From: Nostoc paludosum FACHB-159
GTDB taxonomy: Bacteria > Cyanobacteriota > Cyanobacteriia > Cyanobacteriales > Nostocaceae
DNA: 64,000 nucleotides
Assembly: GCF_014698835.1 (NCBI RefSeq)
Contig: NZ_JACJTU010000001.1
Span: 1-64,000, forward strand
Reading direction: 5' to 3'
How positions within the stretch are numbered: the stretch's first letter is position 1; each line of letters opens with the position of its first letter. Shown here piece by piece: positions 62,481 to 64,000 of the stretch. The translations under genes were made by a program, and so were the position numbers. Below the pieces are notes generated by a model that saw nothing but the letters and a program-made list of their open reading frames with translations, did no database searches and was not told the origin of the DNA.

Positions 62481-63035
62481 TTAACGCGGTTTATTCAAGG
62501 AATCACTCATTTGAGTACCTGTATACTTAGGAACCCATCCTTCTGCATTTGCAAAATAGCGTACTGCTTTGAAATTCAACGATCCATTTGGGCTGCACCA
62601 ATGCTCAACACCTGCTTTGATGTAGAGATAGTCTTGTGCCTGAATTAAAAGCTGTACTTGGCTACCATCAGGCCGCACGAAGCCATAGATCATTTCTCCT
62701 GCCAACACGTAGAGGGGTTCAGCAGCATTGTGAGTGTGGTAACGGCCGTATGTTGCTATCAACTGGTGAAGATTAGGGGAACCTGGATGGAGATTCAGCA
62801 AGTCAGACCAGAGAGCCTCATTTTCTTGCTGGATAAATTCAAAGACGCTGTTATGGAGTTCTAGAATATAAAGTCTTTCAGACTCTGTTAAAACCTCTTG
62901 GTCTACCAGATTTGGGAAAAGGAGCGATGTTCCTGGGTCGTAGTGTCTTAGTTGAATACCAAGAGGGGCAAGTTCACGAACTATTTCGCCTAAATCGCTC
63001 TCAATTGTGCCGTCATCAAGTAGGAGGTTAGCCAT
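62481..63035 (-). CDS. Acireductone dioxygenase (ARD)-type cupin
   Basis: A 184-residue cupin. The metal motif HTHNAAE (HxHxxxE) is followed by PLYVLAGEMIYGFVRPDG and, later, AGVEHWCSP with the fourth ligand (His). The end, AVRYFANAEGWVPKYTGT, is typical of ARD enzymes (MtnD) of the methionine salvage pathway, which act on acireductone with iron or nickel. Here the residue set looks complete. Whether other salvage genes exist elsewhere cannot be seen. It has its own terminator. The start is ATG at 63033-63035. Confidence 0.78.
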   Translation of the reverse strand: MANLLLDDGTIESDLGEIVRELAPLGIQLRHYDPGTSLLFPNLVDQEVLTESERLYILELHNSVFEFIQQENEALWSDLLNLHPGSPNLHQLIATYGRYHTHNAAEPLYVLAGEMIYGFVRPDGSQVQLLIQAQDYLYIKAGVEHWCSPNGSLNFKAVRYFANAEGWVPKYTGTQMSDSLNKPR

Positions 63036-63510
63036 GATAAAAAGACTAATTAACTATTAACAAAAGTATACTCAACTTTTTACTCAAAAACCACTATTGC
63101 CGATTGACAAACCGGGGAATGGCTATGGGGAGATCGGGAGGTGGGGAATGTGGGGAGAGAGGGGAGTGTGGGGAGTGTGGGGAGTGTGGGAAGAGAGGGG
63201 AGTGTGGGGAGTGTGGGAAGAGAGGGGAGTGTGGGGAGAGTCGGGAGAGAGGGGAGTGGGGGAAGTGAGGGAAGAAAGAGAATTAATGCTTCCCCATCCT
63301 CCCACACCTCCCACACCTCCCACACCTCCCACACCTCCCACACCTCCCACACCTCCCACACCCCCCACACCTCCCACACCTCCCACACCTCCTGCTTGCC
63401 CCATGCCCAATGCCCAATGCCCAATTCACAGAATAAATTTATCAATAGAATGATGCTGTTTGGTGCCATTAACATCTAAGCTAGTACGGGTGAACTATCT
63501 TGAGTATAGA
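63036..63510. repeat. Long simple-sequence block with complementary halves
   Basis: From about 63130 to 63280 the sequence is built of 'gtgtggggagtgtgggaagagagggga' units; from about 63297 to 63392 it is (cacacctcc)n. The two blocks are largely complementary and could fold into a hairpin of about 90 bp. A 'gcccaatgcccaat' run follows. All open frames here (both strands) are low-complexity artefacts. It separates the divergent cupin and photolyase genes. Confidence 0.75.
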
Positions 63511-64000
63511 ATGTCTGACTTAATTCTGTTTTGGCATCGTCGGGATTTACGCATTTGTGATAATACGGGACTGGCTGCGGCACGGCGGCAGAGTCCGAAA
63601 GTGGTGGGTGTGTTTTGCCTCGATCCGCTGATTCTGGAACGAGATGATGTTGCCCCGGTGAGGGTAACTTATATGATTGGCTGTTTGGAGAAATTACAAC
63701 AGCGATATGCTGAAGTTGGCAGCGAGTTGTTAATACTTCATGGCAACCCTGTGCAAAAGATACCAGCTTTAGCTGAGGCGTTATCAGCGAAAGCTGTATT
63801 TTGGAATTGGGATGTAGAACCTTATTCCCAAGAACGCGATCGCACTATTATAAATGCCCTTAAAGAAAAAAGTATTCAGTTTCTTACCCAAAACTGGGAT
63901 CAAATTCTCCATTCTCCAGAAGAAATACGGTCGGGCAGTAATCAACCTTATACGGTTTATACTCCCTTTTGGAAAAATTGGATTAACAAACCTAAGAGTG
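63511..64000 (+). CDS. phr: Deoxyribodipyrimidine photolyase, 5' part (runs off the window)
   Basis: 163 codons are present from ATG 63511 (MSDLILFWHRRDLRICDNTG) and the frame is open to the window end. The sequence is the N-terminal alpha/beta photolyase domain: WHRRDLRICDNTGLAAA, VVGVFCLDPLILERDDV and LHGNPVQKIPALAE, and it ends near VYTPFWKNW. Photolyases repair cyclobutane pyrimidine dimers in light using FADH, and this domain binds the antenna chromophore. The FAD-binding C-terminal domain would lie beyond the window. A class I CPD photolyase is the best call; a cryptochrome is possible. Confidence 0.9.
   Translation, partial: MSDLILFWHRRDLRICDNTGLAAARRQSPKVVGVFCLDPLILERDDVAPVRVTYMIGCLEKLQQRYAEVGSELLILHGNPVQKIPALAEALSAKAVFWNWDVEPYSQERDRTIINALKEKSIQFLTQNWDQILHSPEEIRSGSNQPYTVYTPFWKNWINKPKS

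Noticed and set aside
62388..62648. A plus-strand 86-codon frame including FCLLPSAFCLL.
   Set aside because: It translates the 'ccttctgcct' tandem repeat and the antisense of the cupin gene.
63130..63392. Regularly spaced repeats that could suggest a CRISPR array.
   Set aside because: Units are 9 bp and contiguous, without spacers, and no cas genes are near.
63097..63479. Overlapping open frames on both strands rich in Gly-Val-Trp-Glu, Ser-His-Thr and Pro-Thr repeats.
   Set aside because: They are translations of simple tandem repeats in all frames; no start context or normal composition.
1..64000. tRNA or rRNA genes.
   Set aside because: I scanned for T-arm sequences (GGTTCGAATCC types) followed by acceptor stems and found none outside coding regions; a covariance search would be needed to exclude them fully.

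Overview
The window is chromosomal DNA of a filamentous, probably heterocyst-forming cyanobacterium (Nostoc, Anabaena, Tolypothrix or a close relative). The evidence is: a form IB Rubisco operon in the order rbcL-rbcX-rbcS with a Rubisco activase that carries a small-subunit-like tail; a split-intein dnaE whose N-intein closely resembles the Nostoc DnaE N-inteins; CrtO, HemE and FkbM-type genes; very many GCGATCGC (HIP1) octamers; and the short dispersed intergenic repeats (runs of 'gggcatggggcatgggg', 'ggggactggggactgg' and 'gacgcggggacgcg') typical of Nostocales. Base composition is AT-rich, about 40% GC by eye. I found no tRNA, rRNA or CRISPR array.

Layout. 1-2.2 kb: a truncated rolling-circle Rep gene, a HAD phosphatase and decayed gene fragments. 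2.2-9.7 kb: a Tat-exported PhoX-type (DUF839) phosphatase followed by a giant surface protein with an N-terminal inverse-autotransporter-like barrel and a beta-helix passenger. 9.8-13.2 kb: HppD (with an in-frame repeat insertion), an SDR enzyme and a zinc-ribbon/NYN/LOTUS protein. 13.5-18.8 kb: a high-affinity phosphate transport cluster pstS-pstC-pstA-pstB-pstB, all on the minus strand, with a five-repeat Pho box ahead of pstS; one PstB has proline at its Q-loop glutamine. 19-20 kb: two pseudogenes (SDR, Uma2). 20-28 kb: an epimerase-like protein, HemE, a membrane protein, FkbM methyltransferases, an S66 peptidase coupled to a sugar-binding lipoprotein, and a GT2 glycosyltransferase. 28-29.6 kb: a DUF433/DUF5615 toxin-antitoxin-like pair lying between direct repeats, then a VOC protein. 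29.7-36.9 kb: dnaE N-half with IntN, a dicarboxylate symporter, a 59-residue small protein, PanB and a secreted beta-propeller. 36.9-43 kb: the Rubisco region (long leader, rbcLXS, SGNH hydrolase, a second Uma2 pseudogene, rca). 43-49.8 kb: DUF2993 protein, CrtO-type ketolase, a solute-binding lipoprotein tightly linked to a Cache-HAMP-GGDEF cyclase, and a TPR lipoprotein. 49.8-57.4 kb: an Rpn-type nuclease gene with a tandemly duplicated 3' end, a TPR membrane protein and a CyRepA1-like plasmid replication protein. 57.4-64 kb: a 111-bp MITE-like element, a GAF-GGDEF cyclase, small membrane protein, methyltransferase, SyrD-like exporter, an ARD-type cupin, a long simple-repeat block and the start of a photolyase.

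How the parts work together. PhoX, Pst and the Pho box form a phosphate-scavenging set: PhoX would release phosphate outside the cytoplasmic membrane and Pst would import it. RbcL/S, RbcX and Rca form a Rubisco synthesis, assembly and repair set. Two intact diguanylate cyclases, one beside a periplasmic binding protein, point to c-di-GMP signalling. The rest is largely housekeeping mixed with relics of mobile DNA: the two plasmid-type Rep genes, five clear pseudogenes or fragments, the MITE-like element and dispersed repeats, two of which sit in frame inside protein-coding genes.
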